Of a stretch of DNA of 64,000 nt, positions 44,438 to 55,239 are shown piece by piece (position 1 is the first letter of the stretch; each line of letters opens with the position of its first letter). The DNA comes from Isoetes taiwanensis (lineage: Eukaryota; Streptophyta; Lycopodiopsida; Isoetales; Isoetaceae), in contig JAJEKV010000060.1 of NCBI GenBank assembly GCA_021234155.1, positions 4,922,323 through 4,986,322 on the forward strand, in the 5' to 3' direction. The position numbers and the translations under genes were made by a program. The notes beneath the pieces are model-generated. The model was not told the DNA's origin and did not search any database. It was given only the letters and a program-made list of their open reading frames with translations.

Positions 44438-44842
44438 GATCAATGTATTACAACCACAAGGCGCTGGCTGATCTCTATGGATTCTTGTTGATTCTTTTGG
44501 AGGACAAGGACAAATTCCGACTGTTTCACACTAACAACTGGTCCCTTGACCATTATAACTTTGGATCAATTGATGCCTTCAACACTTACTTTAACTCTTT
44601 CTTTTTCCGGCACACATGATCGTCGATTGATTTCTAGCTTACTTTTTGGTGGATTATCCCGTTGGCGGGTTAACATTTTTGGTGATGATTCTTGGATGCT
44701 TCAAGATGCATTTAAAAAAAAAATACTCGAACATATTTTCCTATTGGCTGCTGGTTACCATATTTTGTTAGTGTGCAGATCATATTGCACCTTGAAATTC
44801 CTTGTTGGCTTTAATGTTTGTTTTGGTATGCTATTTCAGTAA
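44438..44842 (+). CDS. Unrecognised coding-like fragment
   Basis: Plus-strand frames carry ALADLYGFLLILLEDKDKFR, SLDHYNFGSIDAFNTYF, then after a frame change SRWRVNIFGDDSWMLQDAF. Composition is protein-like but there is no start, stop or domain. It follows the GC-rich repeat block and may continue the tract at 42412. Confidence 0.3.
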
Positions 44843-45060
44843 AGGCATACTTTGTTTTGCACTTTGCATTTTATAATTAATGACAAAAAATGTCATTAAC
44901 TTGAGTTGCAAACTAAATACCAAAAACTTGAGTTGCAAACTAAACTTGAGTTGAAACAGTTCTCATGAACTTGACTTGAGCTTTACAAAAAAATAGTTCT
45001 CATTAATAAAAAAGCTTTACAATTGAAACCCGGGATTAAAAAAACAGATCTAAAAACTAA

Positions 45061-46225
45061 TCAGGGCTGGGGGGCCATCCTCAGCTCTATATGGAGGTCG
45101 TCCTCCATGGCATACATCTTCATTTCCAGAAGACGCTCCTCGTCAGGGTAACCTCGATCAACCCATTCGAGAACCCGGATTGAACAAACTGCTTGTGCCT
45201 CTGTGATAAGTTTCTCCACTTGTCTTTAATCTGTTGGGAAACTTTGCTGGTGCCTTTAATAGCTTTAAACTTCATTGTCATGATCATGTTACTAATTCAG
45301 ATGCTGCTGTTGCTAGATTACCTTTGGAATTGCAAGTTCAAGCTTGATCTCCAATATGACAGTGCTGAAGAGAACATAATGGCAAGACTAGAAAGAAATA
45401 GGAATGATACATTTCAATTCAATCATGATGACAGTTTACGGATTTGGGACAATCAAAGGGTATCTAATGGATAGATTAAGTGAGGTTCCACAAAGGGAAG
45501 TTCTTTGGGCACAAGAATTACTGTAAAGGCACTCACCTAATGACAAAGAATATGGTGGTTCATTTATAGATATGGCGAGAGAAATGACAGATGCTCGGTT
45601 TGAACTCTAGAGAGAGCTATTATTATCATAGGGGCGTCGCAGATTGCTTTGGGACCCCGATCCATCTTATGGCCACGCAACTCTGTTAGACTCATTGAGC
45701 TGGGTTGATTGGGGAACAATCAAATCCCCATTTACCGACCTTTCATTCGAGACCACTTTCACTTCTTGACTTCCTATAACCGACTTTTTCTCTTTTGCCG
45801 GGTTCAATACATCACATATTCTATCTTCATAGGAGGATTTGCTAAGGTGTTCGGATTCACTTCTAGACTGACTTCATTGGATCTATATATATCTTCACTG
45901 GTAAATTCTAGAATTTTCAAGTTCCTGCTATTTCAAGCTACTTAAAACTTTTTTATTATTATTAGCTTCAATATTTTGGCTTATCATTTTGGATATGCCT
46001 ATGACAATATGTAATTGTTTTCTATAATTAATGACTAAAAAGCTTCTCTCAAAAAAAAAAAAAAAAAAAAAAAATAAGTTTCTCCACTTGTGGTGGAGTG
46101 AACTTGGCCACCACTGTAACTGGATGCCCTCCTGATGAGGACACGGACTCTGACCGAGCTGGCGGTGAAGGAGCAGGCACAATAGCTGGAGTACTCCTGC
46201 GAACTGTAGTTTTGAACCTGGCCAT
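45061..46225 (-). pseudogene. 98-residue gene split by a retrocopy insertion
   Basis: The minus-strand frame starts at ATG 46225 (MARFKTTVRRSTPAIVPAP), runs to 46074, is interrupted, and resumes at 45205-45061, ending APQP and TGA. Removing the 850-bp insert and one 18-bp duplication leaves a continuous 297-nt frame without stops. The protein has a basic start, a Pro/Ser-rich segment, then an acidic, helical-looking C-terminal half (EKLITEAQAV; YPDEERLLEMKMYAMEDDL). The family is unknown. It lies inside the giant transposon, so it may be an accessory gene. It is inactive in this copy. Confidence 0.65.
45224..46073 (+). mobile_element. Poly(A)-tailed retrocopy with 18-bp target duplication
   Basis: The 850-bp insert ends in about 23 A residues (46051-46073). 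ATAAGTTTCTCCACTTGT flanks it at 45206-45223 and 46074-46091. Inside, plus-strand frames look like eroded coding sequence (QYDSAEENIMARLERNRND; DPSYGHATLLDSLSWVDW) followed by an AT-rich 3' untranslated part. These are hallmarks of LINE-machinery retroposition of an mRNA or a 5'-truncated LINE. The source gene is not recognised. Confidence 0.8.
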
Positions 46226-46300
46226 TGACGGAACGGAATGGACGGAATGAAGCTGACCTGAGGAAGAGGAAGATGGACAGAATGAAGCTGCAGGGCAGAA

Positions 46301-46382
46301 TTTTGGGAATAAAAGGGATGTTTGCATGCATACGATTTTGGGAATGAGGCAGAAGAGGAAAGGGATGTTTGCATGCATACGA
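46301..46382 (-). promoter_or_regulatory. Tandem 47-bp repeat with RY (CATGCATG) motifs upstream of the 98-residue gene
   Basis: Two units contain TTTTGGGAAT, AAAGGGATG and TTTGCATGCATACGA. CATGCA is the RY element bound by B3-domain (ABI3/FUS3-type) factors. The repeats lie 80-160 bp upstream of the ATG at 46225. Confidence 0.45.
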
Positions 46383-46399
46383 TTTCACACCTCGGGAGC

Positions 46400-46980
46400 C
46401 GAACTACCCACCTCAATATTTTTGCAAATGTAAAATGTATAGGTTGATCAATATATGAGACCAATTCCTTGGTATGCAGTTAGCACAACCCTAACACAAA
46501 GTTAGCAATATCCCACATGCATACATCACAAAAATCGTGCGCATATATAAATAGTGTTTTGCTGCTTCATTGAAGAGTGTGGATAGAGAATAGATGATGA
46601 AAAGTTATGCCTCTCTGGCTTGTAATCTTCAGTTACAGGCCAGAGTGTCATGACTGTTCAAAATGTAATCCTCGTCCACCCTTTTTTTAGTAATGGGCTC
46701 AAATATCCCACATGCATTCAATGTTCCACATGTTACCAAATCAACAATTGCCAAATCAACAAATGCCAAATGAATGGATTATGTTAAGGCATATTGTGTA
46801 CCTATGCATATTGTGTTTAGTAAAGCGTAAGTCAACAATTTGAAAGTCGACAAGTGTGAATCACCCCCCTTTGTTACATGTTTGACTTTCATTGACCAAC
46901 ATGTTTGACATAACGGGAACTGCATAACAAGATATTGGTAAAGTTCCCTTGGTAAAATGTATATGAGATCAATATAGAGA
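46400..46980. other. No gene recognised
   Basis: AT-rich spacer between the 98-residue gene promoter and the palindrome array. Confidence 0.4.
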
Positions 46981-46986
46981 TAACAA

Positions 46987-47160
46987 GGAATATTCCTTAT
47001 TACCTTGAAAGGAATATTTCTTATTGCATTGAAAGGAATATTCCTTAGTGCCTAGTTATCAGGAATATTCTTTATTACCTTCAAAGGAATATTCTTTAGT
47101 TTGTTTAAGTGCACCCATAGTTACAAGGAATATTTCTTATTTCATTGAAAGGAATATTCC
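46987..47160. repeat. Array of seven GGAATATTCC palindromes phased at 24 bp
   Basis: Cores start at 46987, 47011, 47035, 47062, 47086, 47127 and 47151, with spacings 24, 24, 27, 24, 41 and 24. The consensus is AAGGAATATT(C/T)CTTATT. Each full core contains GAA-nn-TTC, the unit of a heat-shock element. It may regulate a neighbour or serve as a protein-binding array for the transposon. Confidence 0.75.
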
Positions 47161-47285
47161 TCATTGAGTATAGCCCTTTCATTTGAGCTAGGCTTGTGGG
47201 ATATATGCCAACAATAACCATTGGCCAATTGGGTCAGAAAAAGAGGACAGTGGGAAAGATTTTGAGAAAAGGATGTTGATGTATT

Positions 47286-47930
47286 TTGGAGAATGTCCAA
47301 TCAAGGTTAAGGAACAAATCATTGGCATGGTGCGAGCCATATCGTAAAGCAGGGGAGAAGGGAATAGAGCGAGGGGATAAAAATTCTTTTTTATTGGTGG
47401 TGACCGGGTTGATTCCGGATGGCGGGAGGAGATCGAACAAACAGATCACAATCCATATCCCCAATTCAAATGCAAACTCACTGGCGCACCCGATTCTTGA
47501 GGAGATCAATGCCGAACAGGGGAAACCAATTGAACAAAATCAAACGGAGAGGCGATCCACGAAGTTCAGAGGTACTCCTATTCTTAAACATGCTTTTGTT
47601 CCTAATTTAACAATGTTGGAAGCATGGATCGAGCTATGGGAGTAGCAAAATGGGCAAGGAGGATGAGGAATCCCAATTATCTCAAGCGAGAACTAGAAAG
47701 TATTCTAATTCAACTTAAACGGGGAAGTTGTGCATGCAAAAGCAATCAACAAAGTCTTTGAAAGGGGTGAGGTTTGGAGATTCAATAGCCTCAAACCATA
47801 CTTTACCAATCTCTATCATAAATGGCAACGTGGCGAGAAGCACATGTCTTTTTACATTAGATTTCACCAACTTCCAAGCGGATGTCTGGACACTCTTCTC
47901 ACAATTTTAGGGGAACAAGACCATTCTTGA
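47286..47930 (+). CDS. Unrecognised coding tract in two frames
   Basis: 47286-47645 encodes LRNKSLAWCEPYRKAGEKG, LLVVTGLIPDGGRRSNKQIT and LEEINAEQGKP. 47730-47930, in another frame, encodes HAKAINKVFERGEVWRFNSL and KHMSFYIRFHQLPSGCLD. Both look protein-like and may be exons of one gene. No domain is recognised. Confidence 0.4.
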
Positions 47931-48643
47931 TCTCACACTGCGGGACCTTCCGGATGAATCACGAGTCTTGAATCCCAATACCTTACACTACGGTGTTTTT
48001 ACAAACTTGCACTAAGTATACTTGATCTTGGAACTATATAAACAATATATTAATGTTTGTGTTTTAATCTGGTTCATGGATCCATTATAAGGACCATGAC
48101 TTTTGGACAGTATGCTTTGACACAAAAATATTTTCTGATTACATGAACATCACATTCTGATTACATTCAGTTTGCAAGTCCATGCCTTAGTGCATAGAAG
48201 TTACTTCAACAACAAGTTAATGTATTACAGAGATTCTACAATCTCTGGCAAATTTCCCAGCAACATTTCATGCTAATAGTTAGTCAGTTCATATGCATAA
48301 GATGTACCTTTAATCTTATGTTTGACTGGCTTCAATGGAAATCTCACCCCAATTACTGACTCGGGATGGACAAGAACTTTCTTTCCTTGAATAAGCCTGT
48401 ACTTTTGATGGCAACCAGGAATCAATTCAAAGTAGTTACCAGCTATAACTTTATTACCATAATAAAATTCATTTCCATAGTCATCCTTGGTGTCTTCTTC
48501 GAGGGCATGTTTCACTACATTACCTTTGGATGAGATAATAAGGGACCCTTTCATAATTGTCTGGGGATGTGAATGATGCAAAATAATCTCCAACCTGCAC
48601 TGTCTCATCCACATTGTCCACGTCATTTGTCCACAAGTCCTCT

Positions 48644-49218
48644 TGTTAGTCCTGTGCCTCCTGGTACAGGACTATTCATGCATACGACGGACCAAGGATC
48701 CACAATCAGGCGCGGGTCAGTCATCAAAAGCCAAAAGAAGACCAAGCGGCCGACCACTTGATCAAAGCACGGGTGCGCTACCAAAGGCGTCGCTTCGGAC
48801 AAGTGGCGGCCCGTCCACCGGCGTCAGCGTCAGATTCGTTCGGGCTTTTCAAGAGGCACCGCCATCACTCCACCGCAAATCGGGCCTCCTTCGAGAGTCG
48901 GCGACCGAAATCGGTCGAGTGTCTATATTGGGCCAAAGGCCATTGTACTATATATATGAGTAGAGCTAGCATATGATTTTTAGATGAGTTTTGAGTCTTG
49001 TCTCACTTCAGTTTTCTCTCGATTGTGAGAGCTCATGTATCATCATCATTGATATCAAGGAAGCTTATCATTGTTGTCTCATTGTTCTTTTGTTTTCTTT
49101 TCCCTTCCTTTTGTTTTCTTGCAAATCCCGCGTGACATAGTCCCCGGATCCTCCTGTTAGATCCAAGGGTCCTCACGAGGGTCACATCTTGCGAGGAGTT
49201 CGAACCGGACCCCAAACA
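48644..49218 (+). repeat. 5' LTR (575 bp)
   Basis: It begins TGTTAGTCCTGTGCC and ends CCCCAAACA. A TATATATA box lies near 48949-48957. It differs from the 3' LTR by several substitutions and short indels, which indicates an old insertion. Confidence 0.92.
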
Positions 49219-49264
49219 CTGCCGGGCTGCGGGCCTGGATTCGCTTTTCCTTTCTTCTGTCGCC

Positions 49265-50740
49265 ATGTCTGTCCGAAACTTCACGCCAGAAGAACTCCTT
49301 TCCCAGACGACGTCTCGCTTGGAGCGCCATCATCGCAGGGAAGCTGTTCGCGACATGTATGGATCTGCTTATGACATTGAGGGAGGCCACATTCGGTCTA
49401 GGGCTCAGTCGGCGCCACCCACCCCTCGTGTCATGTCTCGTCCCAGTTCTCCGCCTCAAGCGTGCAAACATTGCTCATAGCCTCAGTCACCTCATCACTA
49501 TCAGGAGCCCTATCAGGCTCAACCTTCTCAAACTTACTTTCATACCCCCGAACATGCCTACATCCATCATTCTTCTGGCCATACGCCTCTGCCTTCACAA
49601 CCATCATCTCCTCCGGGTGGACGGGGATATCCACATGTCTCTTTTGCTCCTCCCCAGGAATTTCCCTTCCCTACATTTTCCACCACTCTTCCTGTGTTTA
49701 CAACCTTACAGACCTCAAAACCAACGATCAGGCACCTTCAGTACCTCCCCCTCAGTCACCCCTTCATCAGGGTCCTTCAGGCACCATGCCACCTCCAACT
49801 CCACCTCAATATAATCCCTATCCAGTTCCTGTCCAGCCAAGCACTTTTACCTCTACCTTTCAGACCCTTAAGCTGACTTATCCAACCTTTGGCAACACCA
49901 AAGGCAAACCATTAGACCAAAGTGCTCAGGCCCACATGGAAGAATTTGAGGCTCTGGCTGTCCTAAATGGTCATGCACAACCTCAACTGAAATTCCACAT
50001 CTTTTCCACCACACTGCGTGGCTCTCCTCATCAATGGCTTATGTCCAACAAAAGCCACTAGAAACAAGATTGGTCAGAAATGAAACTTTTTCTTTCTCAC
50101 TATGGAACCACCGGATGATGATTAACTTCATCTCAAGCAACTCAAGCGACCTTCAACAAGAGCCCGCGAGTCCGCCATGGATTTTTGCAGATCGACTTCA
50201 CATCCCTTTCGGCAAACTCAAGGAGTACCCGGCACGAGCCGGATCTTGGTCCGGTTTCTCCAAGGACTTCCTCCGACTATCCGACTCATGATGAATACTG
50301 CGCCCAAGACTTTAGAGCGGGCTATCGACCTTGTCAATCACTCCAGTCAATGTTTCCTCCCATGGCGTGGCTCTTGAGGAGCTCCCTTTCATACCACCGG
50401 TCATGGTTCCCAGGCTATTTGTCCAACCTCAACACGCCAATCCATAGCCTTGATCGGATCACGGTGCCATATCCGCAAACATCAAGGCCACTTGGCAAAT
50501 GAGTGCAACTCCACCAATGGGCCCGCCTCATTGTAAAAGATGCAACATGTGCAATCATGCCACGGAAGAGTGCACTTTCGCACTCATCCTACACCTTTCA
50601 TAAAACAATTTGGTTTATCAAGTGCAAACCACACCTCAAGAACAATCGCAATATCGGCCGCAACCGCTGCAGGGCTCAACCCAATCAACTCTATCAGCAG
50701 CGGGGGCAACAACGGGGACCCAACACCGCCCCCCCTTTTA
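49265..50740 (+). pseudogene. Gypsy gag region
   Basis: ATG 49265 opens a frame (SVRNFTPEELLSQ) that breaks at 49478. The capsid part is in another frame at about 49760-50060 (KLTYPTFGNTKGKPLDQ, AHMEEFEALAVL, HIFSTTLRGSPHQWL). A later segment near 50500-50590 has HLANECNSTN and a Cys-rich CKRCNMCNHATEEC-like pattern, the nucleocapsid knuckle region. Several frameshifts. Confidence 0.7.
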
Positions 50741-51262
50741 ATCCTTCTAAAGCTTAGTGTTATCCTTTGTCATGAATGGGGTCATACCACGCGGCATGTC
50801 CTCAACTTCCACAAGTTCGAGTCGCGGCTTCACGGCACCAATCGGACCACCTCGGTCCGCCTCACGGCTTACCAACTTTGGATTGCCAATGGCAAACAAG
50901 GCCAGCGTCCCGTTCTTGGAAGCCACCCTGGCGCCTCCGCCAATCACGCTATCAACCAGCTCCTGCCAATCAACCTCAGATGGATCAACAAGCACAGGAA
51001 GAAATTTTTCAGGCTCTTAATCCTCCAGTCCAGCCGTCAAATTGGGTTGGTTTGGTTTCACGCCAGACCAGGGCGTCACGTCCCTTAACCATTATTCCTA
51101 ATGGCACGCAACCTGCCTTTGCAGTGGACACAATCCCTCATGAAGAGGACAAAAAGGTTCACTTTGCACCTGACTTGGAAAAACTCATGCCTCATGTCAT
51201 GCCTAAAGTTCGCCAAAGCATTCTGAACCTCATGCAAGCTGCTGAAGGCCGCACGTTGGCTA

Positions 51263-51955
51263 ATGTTCATGCCACCACCAGAGCTCAGCAAAGACAAGAT
51301 GCACCTTCCACATCTCAACCTCCACGCTCTCAGACCTCGGAATATTGCGGCAGAGGTCGACCTACTCAAAGAAGTTGCTGCTTCATTACCACGCACTCCA
51401 GCACCCGTGGATCCAGCAGATCCTTTTTCTCATGTGCCTTTGGAACTCCAAGAGGAGCTGGCAAAAATCAAAATTCCCTTAAGTTTGGCAACAATTTTGA
51501 AATTATGTCCTGCTCTCAAGGACCAGTTACCACTCCCGACCGTTCTGGTTGGGGCTGTTGCTACCTCTACCCCCACGGTCCATGCCACGGTGGGCAATCA
51601 ACAAGTCAATCATGTTCAAATTGACGGAGGTAGCGCGGTCAATCTCATCACGGATAAACTCCGCAAACAAATGGGCATCAAACAACTCTATCGTGCCCCA
51701 TATGACATCAAATTGGCTAATGGCCATATCACGAGACCTCAAGGCATCACGCCTCTTCTTCACATCAACATTGGTGATCTCCGATTCCCCTTGGAATTTG
51801 GTGTTTGGAAGGCTGGAGAAGATCCAGGTGATTATGAAATGTTGGTCGGTGGACCTTTTCTCCGCCGGGCCAAAGAGTATCCATTATTGGGCCACGGATC
51901 GATTAGTCATCACGGATGGTCACCTCAATGCCACTATGGACTTGGAAACCGGTAA
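51263..51955 (+). pseudogene. Gypsy protease domain
   Basis: The retropepsin-like part reads VQIDGGSAVNLITDKLRKQM with the catalytic Asp present (GAC 51622-51624), followed by LANGHITRPQGI and YEMLVGGPFL. Gag-pol linker precedes it. The frame is lost after 51955. Confidence 0.75.
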
Positions 51956-52599
51956 GATCATTTCGGTTGATAATGCTGAACCCTCTCTCCGATTAATCGA
52001 TTACGAGGATGCCGGAATATCTATCGCGTCCGGGCTCCACTCGCGAAGTCTACCTCTGTCATCCTACCCCGAATATCTTTGATCCTTGGGGAGAAATGGC
52101 GGCTTGATCGAGGACAGTACGTGGGCTGCCTTGCTTGACCCTACGGCTCCTTGCAATCGCATCCAGCGTGTTGATCACTTTTCGGATGCCGCACTTCCGC
52201 CGATTACTGTTGATGTACCGCCGTTGTCATGAAGCAACCTGCAGCTTGAGGAAAATCGGCAACCTCTCTTTTCACCACGCCAAAGCGCCACTCATCCCGT
52301 CATGCTTCAACCTCCCGCTCATATTGTCCAAGACACGGAAGTCATCCCCATATTCGGACTCACGAAGTTGAGATTGTGGGCGTGGGCAACAATCAACTGT
52401 CGCATTCTTTGCCAATCTTAGACACCCTATCGTAGCGAGGGCCGTCACGCTCTTCAAAAGTTCAAACACATTTTAGCACGGAGCTACTGAAGACCCGGGG
52501 GATCAACAAAACCTTGGGGAACTCACCATTCCTACCAAATTCGATGCACGTCCCGTATAGCAACGCGATGCGGCTCAACCCCAATTACCGTGATGGCGT

Positions 52600-53310
52600 C
52601 AAGGCGAAATTGACAAACTCCTTGCTGCGGGTTTGATCTATGAGGTCAAACATTACGAATGGGTGAGCCCCATTGTCATTGCACTCAAACACAATGGAAA
52701 GATCCGTGTTTTGCGTGGACTACCGAAACTAAATCGGGCCCGCGGGCGTGATCATTTTCCACTTCCTTTCACTGGACCGGGTTGGAAGAGGTTCTTTGGA
52801 CATGAGATGTACTCCTTCATGGATGGTTTTACGGCTACAATCGGATCTCAATCAAAGAATCGATCAACTCAAGACAACTTTCACCACCCGGGGGCACTTT
52901 TTGCCTACAAGGTGGTTCCTTTTGGATTATCAAACTCTCCATCAACGTTTCAACGCATAATGCTCTCGGTTTTTCATGATTTTATGAAGGAAAATCCCTT
53001 CTTACAAATTTTTCAAGATGACTTCTCGCCTATAGTTCCATGGTTGACCATTTGGATAAATTGGAACTTCGTCTTTCAGAAATGTGATGAGTCCGACATT
53101 AGTCTCAATCGAGAAATGCACCTTTTTGCGTCACTTAGGTGTTACGTTAGGACACGCGTTCGACAAAGCGAAGGTATCACCACGGATCCCGCGAAAATCG
53201 GTTATTGTGCTCAAGGCTCAAGCACCGGCCAATATCAAGGAGACACGCTCTTTCCTGGGTAAGGTCAATTATTACTCCACCTTCATTCTGGACTTGCAGC
53301 CATTGCGGAT
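52600..53310 (+). pseudogene. Gypsy reverse transcriptase
   Basis: Order: LIYEV.HYEWVSPIVIALKH, GKIRV, RDHFPLPF, MDGFTA, VVPFGLSNSPSTFQRIM and the active site FQDDF (53011-53025; usual YMDDF). After a frame change come THFLRHLGV-like and SFLGKVNYYS. Small deletions occur between blocks. Confidence 0.82.
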
Positions 53311-53389
53311 CCCATTCATAAACTCACGGTGATGAATCCACGGGCTTGGAATTCCCAGCGGATCTTTGCTGAACCCAACAGTTGAAGCT

Positions 53390-53830
53390 TTTACTTACTT
53401 TCAGGCCCGGTTCTTGTTCCTCCTCAATGGGACAAGCCCTTTCATGTCCATGTAGATGTCTCCTCAATGGGCGTTAAGCTATTGGCTGTTCTTTCTCAAG
53501 AATATGATCGCACCTTGACGACAAACCAAACCGATATGCCGGTAGAAAACTCAATCTGTTTGGCGCAACTACTCGCCCCGCAGGCGTGAAGCCTTGGGTT
53601 TAATTTTACGTGTCCAACGCTTCCGTCACTATCTTTTAGGCGGTCGGATCAAATTCTTTGTTGACCACCAAGCACTCCTTTATTTGATCAACAAATCCGC
53701 CCACGGGCCGCATTGCTCGTTGGGTTCTCCTTACGCAAGAATTTGCACCTTTTGAAATTGTTCACAAAGGCGGGCAAATCTCATGTTGTCGGATTATCTT
53801 TCACGCATCCACACGGATGATCTCTCCACG
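53390..53830 (+). pseudogene. Gypsy RNase H
   Basis: The sequence reads in pieces: VPPQWDKPFHVHVD at the start, LAVLSQEYDRTL, an RRREALGLI-like stretch and VDHQALLYLINK. The family pattern is recognisable but frameshifted. Confidence 0.65.
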
Positions 53831-54279
53831 GGAGTCTCGGGCGCCTTTCACGGACGCTCAACTCTTTACGGGTCGCGGCAGCGCCACATTGGTTCCACAA
53901 CTTTTCAGCAATATCTCCTCACGAGCTCTTCCACGGAGGGCGCCACGCTCTCTCGACCAAGCGTCAATCCCGTCGACACCAATTTCTCGCGAGGTCGGTG
54001 ACTACACCATGGTTGCAGGCCATCTTTACAAAAAGGCAAGGATCCCCAGATCCTTGCCTGTGTTCTCCCTCATGAGGTTCGGATATTGTCAGAAGCCCAT
54101 GAAGGGCTCGGTGGTGGTCATTTTCATGGTGACACTACGGCACGCATAAAATCCTTCTTGCCGGTTATTTTTGGCCCGCGCTCTTCAAAGGCGGCTCCAC
54201 GCGCGCACATGTGATGCTTGTCGGCGTGTGGGAAGGCCCACGCCCGTGGCGGCTCTTCCATTGGCGCCGGTCGCCCGCC

Positions 54280-55212
54280 CTTCCTTTTAGCAAATGGGGG
54301 ATGGATTTTGTGGGACCCATTGATCCTCTGCGCGGCACACCCGTGCCGCTACGTCTCAGTTCTCACCGACTCACGCTACCAAATGGGCGGAAGCTTTGCG
54401 CACTTCGGACAACATTGCGGCAAAGCCGCGACCAAGGTCCTCTATCAGCAAATCATCACGCGTTTTGGCTGCCCCACGGAGCTGGTCAGTGATAGAGGTG
54501 TCCATTTTATCAATCATACCATCAAGGAGCTGACGGATTATCTACAGATACATCATCACAAGAGCACACCTTACTATCCTCAAGTTAACGGTTTGGCTGA
54601 AAGCACCAACAAAACTCTGGTCACAATTCTCAAGAAAATTTGTGACGCTTCTCAGATTGGACCGGCAAAACAAGCTTCCCTCTTGTTCTTTGGGCTTACA
54701 ATACTTGTTTCAAAATCGCTACTGGTCACACTCCTTTCAAATTGGTTTATGGTCAAGAAGCTCTCATGCCTTTTGAATACATTCTTCCAACTCTCCGTTT
54801 TCAACTGGATACCGCCCATAATCCGTCTGCTGCACTCAAAGAACGGGTTTATCAATTGGAACAGTTGGATGAGCTTAGACGTGATGCTTACATTCGTGTT
54901 CTTCATGGCCAACGGTTGCAAAAATCTTTACATGACAAACGTATTAAGACAAAAACATTCAAAGAAGGAGATTTGGTTCTTCTTTATGATTCTCGTTACA
55001 AAAATTTTCCGGGCAAGTTAAAGTTTTGATGGCTTGGCCCTTATCAAATTGTTCAAGTGGTGCAACCCAGCGTTTTCAAGCTGGCTGAATTAGATGGAAC
55101 TCCATTACCTACACTGGTTAATGGCTTTCGCCTCAAACAATTTCATACAATAGAAAGTGACAATCATACCACAGATGTTGTTCCGGACACAAACACAACA
55201 GATAGTGACTAA
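54280..55212 (+). pseudogene. Gypsy integrase
   Basis: The DD35E core is visible: WGMDFVGPIDP (D1, about 54300), LVSDRGVHFINH (D2, about 54490) and NGLAESTNK (E, about 54600), with 35 residues between D2 and E. A frame change near 54700 leads to VYGQEALMPFEY and the C-terminal FKEGDLVLLYDSR and WLGPYQIVQV folds. It ends at TAA near 55210 with no chromodomain. Confidence 0.85.
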
Positions 55213-55239
55213 CTGGCGGCATATTTATATTATATAGGT

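Noticed and set aside
43563-44443. Several long minus-strand frames in the GC-rich cassette
   Set aside because: They overlap the direct repeats, translate into repeated peptides, and lack any domain or start context.
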